A stretch of DNA of 64,000 nucleotides from Vicinamibacteria bacterium (GTDB lineage Bacteria > Acidobacteriota > Vicinamibacteria > Vicinamibacterales > UBA8438): positions 1 to 64,000 of the forward strand of contig JAJEEU010000067.1 of assembly GCA_022820825.1 (NCBI GenBank). Reading direction: 5' to 3'. The notes beneath the pieces are model-generated. The model did no database searches and was not told where the DNA came from. It saw only the letters and a list, made by a program, of their open reading frames with translations. Positions 55,657 through 64,000 of the stretch are shown one piece after another; the first letter of the stretch is position 1; the number at the start of each line of letters is the position of its first letter. The translations under genes and the position numbers were made by a program.

Positions 55657-56523
55657 ATGCCATCTCGTGTCGGAAGCTCGATTCTGGCTGTCGCGGTAAC
55701 CGTGGTCGTCGTCGTCGCCGTGTCCGCCCTGTGGCCCGCCGCAACCGCAGGCCAGGGCGCGGTCTACCAGGCGCCGCGGCTGATGGGCACGGCGAATCCC
55801 GACCTGAACGGGATCTGGCAGGCGATGGTTACGGCCAACTGGAACGTCGAGGACCACTCCGTCGAGTTCGGGCCGTACCACACGCTGCTCGGCACCTGGG
55901 GGGCGCAGCCGGCCGGCCAGAGCGTCATCGTCGGCCGCGGCACGATTCCGTACCAGGACTGGGCCCTCGACAAGCGCCGCGAGAACTTCGAGACGCGGCT
56001 GTCCGTCAATCCGGACGAACTGAGCACGCGCGCCGACCCGGAAGCCAAGTGCATGATGCCGGGCATTCCGCGCGCGACGTACCTGCCCTTCCCGTTCCAG
56101 ATCATCCAGACGCGCAGCAAGATCCTCGTCGCCTACCAGTTCAACGTCGCCAAGCGCACCATCCACATGGAGAACCACGTGGAGGCGCCGATCGACTTCT
56201 GGATGGGCTGGTCCAACGGCCATTGGGAGGGCGACACGCTCGTGGTGGAGGTCACCGGGTTCAACGGCCTGACGTGGCTCGACCGCTCCGGGAACTTCCA
56301 CAGCGAGGCGTTGCGCGTGGTCGAGCGCATCACGCCGATGAGCCCGCACCACCTCATGTACGAAGCGACGCTCGAGGATCCCAACGTCTACACCGAGCCC
56401 TGGACGGTCCGCTTCCCGCTGTACCGCCGGCTGGAGGAGAACATCCAGTTGCTCGAGTTCCGGTGCGTCGACATGACCGAAGAGTTCATCTACGGCAGCC
56501 TCGTCAAGCAGGCGCAGCCGTAG
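55657..56523 (+). CDS. secreted protein with WEGDTL motif, acidobacterial family
   Basis: 288 residues. Signal peptide VGSSILAVAVTVVVVVAVSALWPAATA. The mature part has PDLNGIWQAM, DPEAKCMMPGIPRATYLPFPFQII, FWMGWSNGHWEGDTLVVEVTGFNGLTWLDRSGNFHSEALRVVERITP, and EATLEDPNVYTEPWTVRFPLYR. Proteins with this pattern are numerous in Acidobacteria; I know no function. The next gene is a diverged paralogue sharing the WEGDTL, DP-VYT-PWT segments. Preceded by GGAGGAG at 55647. Confidence 0.8.
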   Translation: MPSRVGSSILAVAVTVVVVVAVSALWPAATAGQGAVYQAPRLMGTANPDLNGIWQAMVTANWNVEDHSVEFGPYHTLLGTWGAQPAGQSVIVGRGTIPYQDWALDKRRENFETRLSVNPDELSTRADPEAKCMMPGIPRATYLPFPFQIIQTRSKILVAYQFNVAKRTIHMENHVEAPIDFWMGWSNGHWEGDTLVVEVTGFNGLTWLDRSGNFHSEALRVVERITPMSPHHLMYEATLEDPNVYTEPWTVRFPLYRRLEENIQLLEFRCVDMTEEFIYGSLVKQAQP

Positions 56524-56563
56524 CCGGGTAGTGAAGCAGCGAGACGACGACAGGAGGCTTGAG

Positions 56564-57754
56564 ATGAGCAACCGGTATCTCGTGGCGGCGGGCGCGCTGG
56601 CCGCGGTCTTCGCCGTGGCGCTGGCCGGGGCGGTCCCCGCCGCCGGGCAGGCGCAGGACGACAACAACTACATGGCGCCGCGCACCCCCTGGGGCGACCC
56701 CGACTTCCAGGGCTCGTGGGAGAACCGCTCGCCCGTCCCGCTGGAACGTCCGGTCGAGTTCGGCGACCGCCAGTTCATGACGGAAGAGGAAGCCGCCGAA
56801 CGCGCGAACAGCCGCGTCGGACTGCCCGACGGGGAAGAGGGCTCGATTGCCGACGACCTGGTCTCCGCCGACATCCAGCGCGTCGAACGGTCCAACAACA
56901 TCGACCCCAATCGGCCCGGACAGCGGATTTCCGGCGCGGAATACAACGCGTTCTGGAACGCCCCGGTGAGCCCGCGCCTCGCGTCGCGCCGCACGTCGCA
57001 GATCGTCGATCCCCCGAACGGCCGGCTGCCGCCCTACACCCGCGAGATTCTCGAGCAGTGGGACGCGCGGGAAGCGGCCCGCGCCCACCGCGGCGAGGCC
57101 GACTCGTGGGCGGACCGCAACGTGATGGAGCGCTGCCTGCTCCGCACCGGCCTGGCCATGGGCGAAATGAACGTGCCGAAGGACATCTACCAGACGCCGG
57201 GGCAAATCGTGTTCGACCTCCAGTACGGCGTGGTGCGCGTCGTCCCGCTCGACGGACGCCCCCGCCTGGGCTCGGGCATCACCCAGTGGTGGGGCGACTC
57301 CCGCGGCCGCTGGGAAGGCGACACGCTGATCATCGAGACCGACAAGTTCAACAACATGCAGAACGGCGGTCCGATAATGCCGTCGCACGGCGGCATCTAC
57401 GGGCACAACCACGCCCACTACCACATGGGCTCGGGCGAGCACCTCACCATCACGGAGCGCCTGCGCCGCATCGGTCCGGACACCATCGAGTACGCGTACA
57501 CCATCAACGACCCGAGCGTGTACACGTCGCCCTGGACCGCGGTCAACGTCTGGCACATGGACCCGAACGAGCCGGACGTCTACGAGTACACCTGCCACGA
57601 GCACAACTACGGCATGGTGGGCCTGCTCAAGGGCGGCCGCACGGACGAGCAGATAGCGATGGACGAAGCGGCGCGGGAAATCAACGACCGCGCGCCGCAG
57701 ATCGCGGCCGAATGGGCGGAAACCGAAGCATGGGAAGCGGCGCAGGGCCGCTGA
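56564..57754 (+). CDS. secreted protein with WEGDTL motif, longer paralogue
   Basis: 396 residues. Signal peptide SNRYLVAAGALAAVFAVALAGAVPAAGQA. Then PWGDPDFQGSWENRSPVPLERP, an acidic middle, RNVMERCLLRTGLAMGEMNVPKDI, WWGDSRGRWEGDTLIIETDKFNN, and NDPSVYTSPWTAVNVWHMD, plus His-rich GHNHAHYHMGSGEH near residue 285, a possible metal site. Shares the WEGDTL and YT-PWT segments with the gene upstream. AGGAGG lies six bases before the ATG (56564). Function unknown. Confidence 0.8.
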   Translation: MSNRYLVAAGALAAVFAVALAGAVPAAGQAQDDNNYMAPRTPWGDPDFQGSWENRSPVPLERPVEFGDRQFMTEEEAAERANSRVGLPDGEEGSIADDLVSADIQRVERSNNIDPNRPGQRISGAEYNAFWNAPVSPRLASRRTSQIVDPPNGRLPPYTREILEQWDAREAARAHRGEADSWADRNVMERCLLRTGLAMGEMNVPKDIYQTPGQIVFDLQYGVVRVVPLDGRPRLGSGITQWWGDSRGRWEGDTLIIETDKFNNMQNGGPIMPSHGGIYGHNHAHYHMGSGEHLTITERLRRIGPDTIEYAYTINDPSVYTSPWTAVNVWHMDPNEPDVYEYTCHEHNYGMVGLLKGGRTDEQIAMDEAAREINDRAPQIAAEWAETEAWEAAQGR

Positions 57755-57798
57755 ACGTCGTGCGCTGAACCCAGCGATTTCCACAGGAGGACATTCAC

Positions 57799-58230
57799 AT
57801 GCGAACGAAGCTGGCCGTTGTCGGTTGCCTGGTTGGACTGTTCGCCGTTGCGGCGGCGGCGCCGGTTGTGGCGCATCATGCGTTTGCGGCGGAGTTCGAC
57901 GCCAACAAGCCGATCTCGCTGCAGGGCAAGATCACGCGGATGGAATGGGTCAATCCGCATTCCTGGCTGCACATCGACGTCACGCGCGATGACGGGACGG
58001 TCGAGGCCTGGATGGTCGAGGGCGGTCCTCCGACCAGCCTGCTGCGCCGCGGCTTCACCAAGCGGGATCTGCCGATCGGGGACGAGGTGTGGGTCGAGGG
58101 CTACCTGGCCAAGGACGGCTCGAACAAGGCCAACGGCCGCGACATCACCTTCGCGGACGGCCGCAAGCTGTTCATGGGCTCGTCCGGCACGGGCGCCCCG
58201 CGGGACGGCCGCGACCCGACCGAGCGGTAG
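57799..58230 (+). CDS. DUF6152-family secreted protein
   Basis: 143 residues. Signal peptide KLAVVGCLVGLFAVAAAAPVVA, then HHAFAAEFDANKPISLQGKITRMEWVNPHSWLHIDVTRDDGT and MVEGGPPTSLLRRGFTK. The opening HHAFAAEFD and NPHSW pattern match DUF6152, an OB-like domain abundant in Acidobacteria and Proteobacteria; the His pair may bind metal. GGAGGA precedes the ATG. Same direction and spacing as its neighbours, so probably the same transcript. Confidence 0.75.
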   Translation: MRTKLAVVGCLVGLFAVAAAAPVVAHHAFAAEFDANKPISLQGKITRMEWVNPHSWLHIDVTRDDGTVEAWMVEGGPPTSLLRRGFTKRDLPIGDEVWVEGYLAKDGSNKANGRDITFADGRKLFMGSSGTGAPRDGRDPTER

Positions 58231-58316
58231 CGCTCACCGCGGCGCCGGTGCCGGTTGACGCTGTCCGGAGACCTGGGCGTGCTGCCCCACCTGTGTACAG
58301 GTCGGAGGAGACTGTG

Positions 58317-59675
58317 ATGATGAAACAGGCGATGTGGATCACCTTGGCGGCACTCGCAGCATCCGTGGGGTTGCCCACCGCACCCGCGTTCGCTGCCGGC
58401 GAGGCCGACACGGAAATCACGTACACGAAACACATCGCGCCCATCATCCAGCGCTCGTGCGAGACCTGTCACCGCCAGGGCGGGTTCGCGCCGATGTCGC
58501 TGATGACCTACGACGAGGTGCGGCCCTGGGCCAGGTCGATCAAGCAGCGGACCGCGACCCGCGAGATGCCGCCCTGGTTCATCGAGCCGGACGTCGGCGT
58601 CCAGCACTTCAAGAACGACCCGTCGCTGAGCGCGGCGGAGATCGCGATGGTGGCGCGCTGGGTCGACAGCGGCGCCCCGCGCGGCAACCCCGCCGACATG
58701 CCGCCGCCCCGCGAGTACCTCGACCGCACGCAGTGGGCCATCGGCGAGCCGGACCTGATCGTCGAGGGGCCGGAGGTGCTCGTCAAGGCCGTCGCCCCCG
58801 ACTACCACCGCGAGCTGGGCCCCATAGCGACCGGCCTGACCGAGGACCGCTACATCGCGGCCGTGGAGGTGAAGGAGACGCGGCTCGACGGCAGCGCCTT
58901 CCAGAAGGAAGAGGAGCAGGGCATGAACCTCTTCACCCTGCACCATGCCGGCGTCCGTGAGCTCGGCTTCGACATGGACGCCCCGGACGGCTTCTACCTG
59001 ATCTACGAGGTCGGACAGAACGAGACGGTCTATCCGGCGGACACCGGCGTCCGCCTGCGGGCCGACTCGGCGCTGACCTACACCGTGCACATGCACTCGG
59101 TGGGCCGCGACATCCCGGTCCGCATCGACGTGGGGTTCAAGTTCCATCCGAAGGGCTACGAGCCGAAGTACAGCCAGTCGGGCTACAACGCCGGGCTCGT
59201 CGGCGGCAGCAACGTGCGCGAGGACCTGGCGCTGCCGCCCGGGGACGATGCCATTCGCTACGACAACTTCCAGACGATGAGCGAGCCCGGCATCCTCACC
59301 ACGTTCGAGCCGCACCTGCACATGAGCGGTGATCGGATGTGCGTCGAGGCCCTCTATCCGAACGGCTACCGCGAGATCCTCAACTGCTCGGGGTACGACC
59401 ACAACTGGGTCAGGACGTACGTCTACGAGGACGACCACGCGCCGCTGCTGCCGCGCGGCACGATCCTGCACATCATGGGCTGGTACAACAACTCCGAGAC
59501 GAACTCGAACAACATCGAGCCGCGCAACTGGAAGACGGGCGGCAACCGCTCGGTCGACGAGATGTTCGTCTTCCTGCCGAAGATCACGCTGCTGACCGAC
59601 GAGCAGTTCGAAGCGGAGGTCGCGCGCCGCGAGGCGCTGCAGCTCGGCGCCGCAACGAACCAGCAGAACGACTAG
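58317..59675 (+). CDS. cytochrome c fused to copper-monooxygenase-like domain
   Basis: 452 residues. After a signal peptide, a short haem-c domain begins ITYTKHIAPIIQRSCETCHRQGGFAPMSL, with the CxxCH motif near residue 50 and MPPWFIEPD downstream as in related cytochromes. From about residue 160 the protein is a two-part beta-rich domain with YTVHMHSVGRDIP, PHLHMSGDRM, and HNWVRTYVYEDDHAPLLPRGT, the histidine and methionine layout of PHM-type copper monooxygenases. Periplasmic redox enzyme; substrate unknown. ATG 58317 (MMKQAMW) follows GGAGGAG by six bases. Confidence 0.8.
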   Translation: MMKQAMWITLAALAASVGLPTAPAFAAGEADTEITYTKHIAPIIQRSCETCHRQGGFAPMSLMTYDEVRPWARSIKQRTATREMPPWFIEPDVGVQHFKNDPSLSAAEIAMVARWVDSGAPRGNPADMPPPREYLDRTQWAIGEPDLIVEGPEVLVKAVAPDYHRELGPIATGLTEDRYIAAVEVKETRLDGSAFQKEEEQGMNLFTLHHAGVRELGFDMDAPDGFYLIYEVGQNETVYPADTGVRLRADSALTYTVHMHSVGRDIPVRIDVGFKFHPKGYEPKYSQSGYNAGLVGGSNVREDLALPPGDDAIRYDNFQTMSEPGILTTFEPHLHMSGDRMCVEALYPNGYREILNCSGYDHNWVRTYVYEDDHAPLLPRGTILHIMGWYNNSETNSNNIEPRNWKTGGNRSVDEMFVFLPKITLLTDEQFEAEVARREALQLGAATNQQND

Positions 59676-59697
59676 TCCGCCCGCAGACAGGTTCCTG

Positions 59698-59734
59698 GGC
59701 GCCCCACCGGATTTACACCGGGCGGGGCGCCTTT
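59698..59734 (+). terminator. hairpin after the cytochrome fusion gene
   Basis: GGCGCCCC-A-CCGG paired with CCGG-G-CGGGGCGCC around a seven-base loop ATTTACA, followed by TTT. It lies 22 bases after the stop and 18 before the next ATG, so it could stop or attenuate transcription between the two genes. The T-run is short. Confidence 0.55.
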
Positions 59735-59752
59735 CACTTGGAAGGTAGCATC

Positions 59753-60694
59753 ATGAGTGGTCACGTTCAGTGTCGTGGCGCCTGGCGCTGGGTCGCCGCG
59801 GCGGCGCTGGTCTGGCTGGTCCCGGCCGCCGCCCCGGCCCAGGACAACCTCATCATGAAGCGCGGGCAGCGCATCGCCCCCATCTACGAGGGGTGGATCG
59901 CGAATCCGGACGGGACGTACGACCTGATCTTCGGGTACTTCAACCTGAACAGCGAGGAGCACATCAACGTCCCGGTCGGCGCGGACAACAGCATCGAGCC
60001 GGGCGGGCCCGACCAGGGACAGCCCGCCTACTTCTTCCCGCGGCGCAGCCGGTTCACTTTCCGCGTCACGGTCCCGGCGGACTTCGGAGATCGCGAGCTG
60101 GTCTGGAAGATCACCGCCAACGGCGAGACGGAGTACGCCTACGCCACGCTCAAGCCGGACTACATCATCGATGAACGGATCATGATGATGAACAACGGCG
60201 GTTTCGGCGGCCGCGGGCAACGGCTGGGAGAGCCGGACAACGTCGTGCCGACCGTCCGTCTCGACGGCCCGGCCGTGCGGACCGCCAGGGTCGGCGAGCC
60301 GATCTCGCTCCGGGCGTACGCCAGCGACGACGGCAACCCGCGCGGCGGCATCGGCGGCTCCAACGATCTCGGGCTGGGCACCGGCTGGTTCGTGTACCGC
60401 GGCCCGGCCGAGCCCGTAACGCTGGAACCCGAGCAGGAGCACCCGGAGTACCGCCGGCAGAAGGCGCGCGCCGCGCAGTTGAGAAAGACCGCGTTCTCCA
60501 GCGCCCGCCGGGCCTCCGCGGCGACCGCCGGCGGCGGCGCGTCGCTGGCGGAGCTGCCGCCGCCCGAGGTCGTGACCGACCGCCCGGTGGAGGTGACGGC
60601 GACGTTCAGCGAGCAGGGCACCTACACGCTGCGGGCGATGGCGCACGACGGCGGCCTGCACGGCGCCGCCGACGTGACGGTCACCGTCGAGTAG
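59753..60694 (+). CDS. hypothetical secreted protein, 313 residues
   Basis: Signal peptide RWVAAAALVWLVPAAAPAQ. The mature part has KRGQRIAPIYEGWIANPDGTYDLIFGYFNLNSEEHINVPVGADN, then RSRFTFRVTVPADFGDRELVWKIT and an Ig-like ending VTATFSEQGTYTLRAMAHDGGLHGAADVTVTV (split). YEGWIxNPDG...GYxN is a pattern seen in acidobacterial secreted proteins; no function known. ATG 59753. It is separated from the gene before by a hairpin, so it may be expressed less or separately. It converges on the receptor gene. Confidence 0.7.
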   Translation: MSGHVQCRGAWRWVAAAALVWLVPAAAPAQDNLIMKRGQRIAPIYEGWIANPDGTYDLIFGYFNLNSEEHINVPVGADNSIEPGGPDQGQPAYFFPRRSRFTFRVTVPADFGDRELVWKITANGETEYAYATLKPDYIIDERIMMMNNGGFGGRGQRLGEPDNVVPTVRLDGPAVRTARVGEPISLRAYASDDGNPRGGIGGSNDLGLGTGWFVYRGPAEPVTLEPEQEHPEYRRQKARAAQLRKTAFSSARRASAATAGGGASLAELPPPEVVTDRPVEVTATFSEQGTYTLRAMAHDGGLHGAADVTVTVE

Positions 60695-60773
60695 CCGGCG
60701 CCGGGCGCCGCCCGGCGTCCAGCGTCGAACGGCTGCGGCCGCCCCCTCCTACCCTCGCGCTAGTCGCGCACGC

Positions 60774-63700
60774 TCAGAACGTGAGCTTCATGCCGACCTG
60801 TATCTGGCGCGCCGAGAACGTCGAGCTGAACAAGCCGAAGTCCGGGTCGTTGGGATCGTGGAAGTTGGTGATGCCCAAGTCAGCGAGGCCGGAAATGCTG
60901 GTGACGTTGAAGTTGGTGCGATTCAGAATATTGAAGAAATCGATGCGCAACTGCAGCCGCGCCGCCTCCGAAAACCCCACGGGAATGTTCTTGCGGAGCC
61001 CGATGTCCAGCGTTGCGTACCAGGGACCGCTGATGGGCGACATCGGCAGCGACCCCGCCTCCAGCAATCCCGGATTCTCGAAGAGCTCGGGACGCAGCCC
61101 GCCCCCCTCGGCCAGCAGGCTGGGATCGAACAGGCTTATGCGGCCGTCCGGCAGGCGGTAGACGCCGGTCATGTCCTGCAGCTCGTCAACGCTGATTCCC
61201 GTGAGGTGCACGGTGTTGGTCAGCGCTCTCGATCCGCCCCGGTTGATGGTGCCCCGCCCCGAGACGAGGTTGATCGGCTCGCCGGAGTGAATCCTGACGA
61301 AACCGCTCAGGTCCCAGCCGCCGATGACCGCGCTCAGCGCGTTGCGGCTGTCCATCCAGCGCCGCCCGTCGCCGACGGGTATCTCCCACACCCAGTTGGC
61401 GTTGATGGTGTGCCTGATGTCCCACGAGGGCCGCATGATCTCGAGCTCGGGCTGGGCGTTGTCGAACAGTCCGCGGAAATTCGACTGGGTGCCCGCGAAA
61501 TTCGTCATCGCGTGACCCCACGCGTAGTTGAACTGGGCCGTGAACCCGGAGCGCCAGGCCTTGCGGACCTCGAACTGGAGCGCGTTGTAGTCGGAGAAGG
61601 CGTGGTTGCCGACGACGTCGCCGACGAAGGTATTCGGATTGGCAAGGAAGAAGCTGATCGGCATCCTCGCGCCGAAGCGCTCGCCTCCTTCGCCGGCAAA
61701 GAAGAACACCCGGTTGGGGGCCAGGAAACCGCCGATGTACTGCCCGATCTCGCCGTTTGCAATCCATCTCTGAACGGCTCCCGACTGCAGGAAGCCGCCG
61801 AAGCCGAGCAGCGGGAAGAGCTGCAGCCGTTCGCCGATTCTCGGGTCCCCGTTGGCGGCGAGGTTCCTCTGCGCCCGCCGGAAGTCCTCCACGAACGCTT
61901 CCGGCAGCAGGACCTGGTTCAGATCGATGGCCCGGGTGAGGTCCGTGCCGCGGTTGCCGACGTAGCGCACCTCGACCGCGGTATCGTCCAGGAGCTGATA
62001 CTGCACGCCGACGTTCCACTGCTGGACGTACGGCGTCCTGATCTCCGGATCGATAGTGAATAGTGCGGAGGTGGGATCGATCAGGATCTGATCGCGCGCC
62101 GTCCGCGGGACATTGAACTCGGGCGTCTCGACAGGGGCCAGCCCGCCGCTGACCGTGCCGCCGAGCCCCGAATTCAGGACGGTCTGGGTCAGCCCGTCGT
62201 TGCCCCTGAGCGCGTTGGTCACCGTCGTCATGTTGTTGTCGAGCACGTAGTTCAGCGCGTATCCGGCGCGCACGACAATCCTGTCGGTCAACTGGTGGGC
62301 CACGCCGATGTTGGGCGCGAAGTTGTTCCTGTCGCCGTTGAAGAAAGGCCGGTTGTGGATCGCGCCGGCGAAGTCGACGACGGCGTCCGGGTCGAGCACC
62401 GCGTCGACCCCGCCCACCGGCAGCAGCGCCAGGCCCTGCGTCTCGTCCGGAACGCTGTGCAGCTCCCACCGCAGGCCGAAGGTCAGGCTCGTGTCAGCCG
62501 AAACCCGCCAGGTATCGCCCACGTAGAGGTTGAAGAAATCCTGGGTCAGGATGCGCCTCTGCGTCGCTCCGGGTACGAACCCCGATGTCGCCGAGGTGAC
62601 GTTGAAGGTCTGACTGGCCTCGTCGACGAATCCACCGAGAGCCGCCAGCAGGCCGGAGGCCGTCGCCAGCTCGTCGGAAGAGATCCCTCCGGGGAACAGC
62701 CCGGGCAGGAGCGGATCCGGGTTGCCGACGCCGAAACCGAGATCGTATGTCGGCACCAGTCCCGCGTCGTTGTACGAATCCACCTGCGTCCACCGCGCGC
62801 CGCCGCCGAACTTGAGGGTGTGCGCGCCCTTGACCCACGTCAGGCTGTTGCCGAGCTCCAGGTTGCGCGTCTCACGCCCCTGGTTCAGGAAGTCCCGCAC
62901 GGGATTGTCGAACACCCCGAAGTCGAGAATACGGCCGTCGGGGAAGGTCTCGTTGTTCTCGAAGTAGGCCCGGTAGCCCTGGAAGCCGAAGCGGGCCTCG
63001 TTCACGATGCTGTTGCCGATCGTGCTCGTCAGGCCGAACGACGCGAGATTGCGCCGCGAGCCCTGGCCGGCCCCGGGCAGCCCCGGGAAGACCGAACCGA
63101 TGTTGTTGAATACGGAATTCGGCACGTCCAGGCGAAAATGATGAAACGTGCCCTTCAGCGAGTGGTTCGGCGTCGCCACGTAGTCGCCCCGAAAAACGAC
63201 CCACCTGGAGTCGGACTCGTCGATGCTGTTGAAGCGGTAACCCGCCGTGTTCCTGCCGTCGCCCACGCTGGCGTCGTTGGGCGCCGGCGTCGACGCGACC
63301 AGTCCCTGCATGGCCGGATCGGGGCTGGCGCCCGCCAGGTCGAACAGGTTCACCGTGGCCAGTTGCCCGGTATCCTGCCTGACGTAGCTGAAGTTGCCCA
63401 GGCGCGCGGGATCCGTCAGGACGGTGCGCACGACGGACGCGGTGCCGGGGTTCAGTTCTTCTTCGTAGTTGAAGAAGAAGAAAGCCTTGTCGCGCACGAT
63501 GGGGCCGCCGACGTTGAAGCCGTACTCATGCTCCCGCAGCCGCTCCTTCTCCAGTCCGGCGGCCTTGTTGAAGAAGCTGTTGGCGTTGAAGGCTTCGTTC
63601 CGGTGATAGACGAACACCTCGGTGTCGAACGAGTTGCCCCCGGAACGCGTGACGAAATGGGTCTGCGACGCCCCCAGCCCGTCGTCGACGTCCGCGTTCC

Positions 63701-64000
63701 CGGTCGTGATGCTGATCTCCTCGATGAAGCTGTCCTTGACGGGTATCTCACCGAACAGGGAGTCCGTCCGAACGAACGTGTCCTGGTTGTTGACCCCGTC
63801 CAGCGTGAAGTTGTTGAAGGTCCCTCGCCCCCCGCTGAACGACGCGGTGCGCGCTCCGCCCGCGCCGGTCACCCCCAACTGGGTGAGCGCGAGCTGGGTG
63901 ACGTTGCGGCCGTTCAGGGGCAGGTCCTGGACCTGTTCCCGAAAGATGTTGGTGTTGAGCTCCGCGTTGGCGGTATTCAGCGGCGACTGCGCCGCGGTCG
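60774..64000 (-). CDS. TonB-dependent receptor, 5' end missing
   Basis: C-terminal 1075 or so residues of a large outer-membrane receptor; the reading frame is open to the right edge, so the N-terminal carboxypeptidase-like domain and the start lie outside. The plug contains LPLNGRN before a run of 'RNVTQLALTQLGVTGAGG' type residues, then FSGGRGTFNNFTLDGVNNQD. The barrel ends with LQLRIDFFNILNRTNF and a last strand ending KLTF, aromatic near the C-terminus, as needed for BAM recognition. It would import large nutrients with TonB energy. No SusD-like partner is visible downstream. Confidence 0.93.
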   Translation of the reverse strand, partial: TAAQSPLNTANAELNTNIFREQVQDLPLNGRNVTQLALTQLGVTGAGGARTASFSGGRGTFNNFTLDGVNNQDTFVRTDSLFGEIPVKDSFIEEISITTGNADVDDGLGASQTHFVTRSGGNSFDTEVFVYHRNEAFNANSFFNKAAGLEKERLREHEYGFNVGGPIVRDKAFFFFNYEEELNPGTASVVRTVLTDPARLGNFSYVRQDTGQLATVNLFDLAGASPDPAMQGLVASTPAPNDASVGDGRNTAGYRFNSIDESDSRWVVFRGDYVATPNHSLKGTFHHFRLDVPNSVFNNIGSVFPGLPGAGQGSRRNLASFGLTSTIGNSIVNEARFGFQGYRAYFENNETFPDGRILDFGVFDNPVRDFLNQGRETRNLELGNSLTWVKGAHTLKFGGGARWTQVDSYNDAGLVPTYDLGFGVGNPDPLLPGLFPGGISSDELATASGLLAALGGFVDEASQTFNVTSATSGFVPGATQRRILTQDFFNLYVGDTWRVSADTSLTFGLRWELHSVPDETQGLALLPVGGVDAVLDPDAVVDFAGAIHNRPFFNGDRNNFAPNIGVAHQLTDRIVVRAGYALNYVLDNNMTTVTNALRGNDGLTQTVLNSGLGGTVSGGLAPVETPEFNVPRTARDQILIDPTSALFTIDPEIRTPYVQQWNVGVQYQLLDDTAVEVRYVGNRGTDLTRAIDLNQVLLPEAFVEDFRRAQRNLAANGDPRIGERLQLFPLLGFGGFLQSGAVQRWIANGEIGQYIGGFLAPNRVFFFAGEGGERFGARMPISFFLANPNTFVGDVVGNHAFSDYNALQFEVRKAWRSGFTAQFNYAWGHAMTNFAGTQSNFRGLFDNAQPELEIMRPSWDIRHTINANWVWEIPVGDGRRWMDSRNALSAVIGGWDLSGFVRIHSGEPINLVSGRGTINRGGSRALTNTVHLTGISVDELQDMTGVYRLPDGRISLFDPSLLAEGGGLRPELFENPGLLEAGSLPMSPISGPWYATLDIGLRKNIPVGFSEAARLQLRIDFFNILNRTNFNVTSISGLADLGITNFHDPNDPDFGLFSSTFSARQIQVGMKLTF

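Noticed and set aside
60695..60773. GC-rich palindromes between the secreted protein gene and the receptor gene
   Set aside because: Stems form easily in this composition and no T-run follows on either strand.

Overview
The window is a GC-rich bacterial chromosome segment with very tight gene packing: ATGA, GTGA and TGATG overlaps are common and no gene-free stretch reaches 300 bases. I infer an acidobacterium, probably close to the Vicinamibacteria. The reasons are a very large TonB-dependent receptor with the plug motif LPLNGRN, families of secreted proteins with the motif WEGDTL, a DUF6152-type secreted protein, a CstA/CC-terminal small protein/ArsA cluster, and a diderm envelope (TolC, MacAB-like exporter, TonB). 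This placement is inference; there is no rRNA or tRNA gene in the window.

Layout. 1-4.5 kb (minus): peptidoglycan-recycling operon nagZ-ldcA-mpl followed by 5-oxoprolinase subunits pxpB-pxpC (pxpC is cut by the window edge), with a GHMP kinase running the other way. 5.8-19 kb (minus): a long housekeeping run. The upstream part is pgpA-cinA-plsY-gpsA-ftsY-ribD-ribE-ribAB. A clear promoter then starts ffh-rpsP-khpA-rimM-trmD-rplS-rnhB, a small membrane protein gene and thiE. 19-25 kb: ftcD, nrdR with a flippase-like membrane protein, purC, a Fis-type mini-regulator, and groES-groEL with a strong promoter and terminator. 25-36 kb (minus): a TonB protein, a stress-protein-like gene, then an operon pckA-gatB-small ORF-glycerate kinase-rnr-selB. 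36-43.6 kb (plus): a SpoIID-like lipoprotein, ispH, and a TolC/MacA/MacB-type exporter whose ATPase gene carries an in-frame TAG. 43.6-48.9 kb (minus): folK-dksA and a DUF2784-esterase-ABC exporter (YbbAP-type) operon. 48.9-55.5 kb (plus): a DmpA-type peptidase, CstA, a small protein ending Cys-Cys-stop, an ArsA-type ATPase, a second CstA, a 32-residue membrane peptide and a lipoprotein. 55.6-60.7 kb (plus): secreted proteins typical of Acidobacteria, including a cytochrome c/copper-enzyme-like fusion. 60.8-64 kb (minus): a TonB-dependent receptor, incomplete at its N-terminus.

The most unusual signals are not genes. (1) A 125-130 bp multi-hairpin element occurs twice. It lies in sense orientation a few bases before the start codons of trmD and of the ArsA ATPase, and its stems show compensatory changes between copies. 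(2) A 162-163 bp element with terminal inverted repeats also occurs twice. One copy abuts selB and supplies two bases of its stop codon. (3) Three genes (cstA, glycerate kinase, the 32-residue peptide) appear to start with CTG, two of them at CTGA overlaps. (4) Two CstA paralogues flank the CC-terminal protein and the ArsA ATPase, which looks like an incompletely characterised functional unit.
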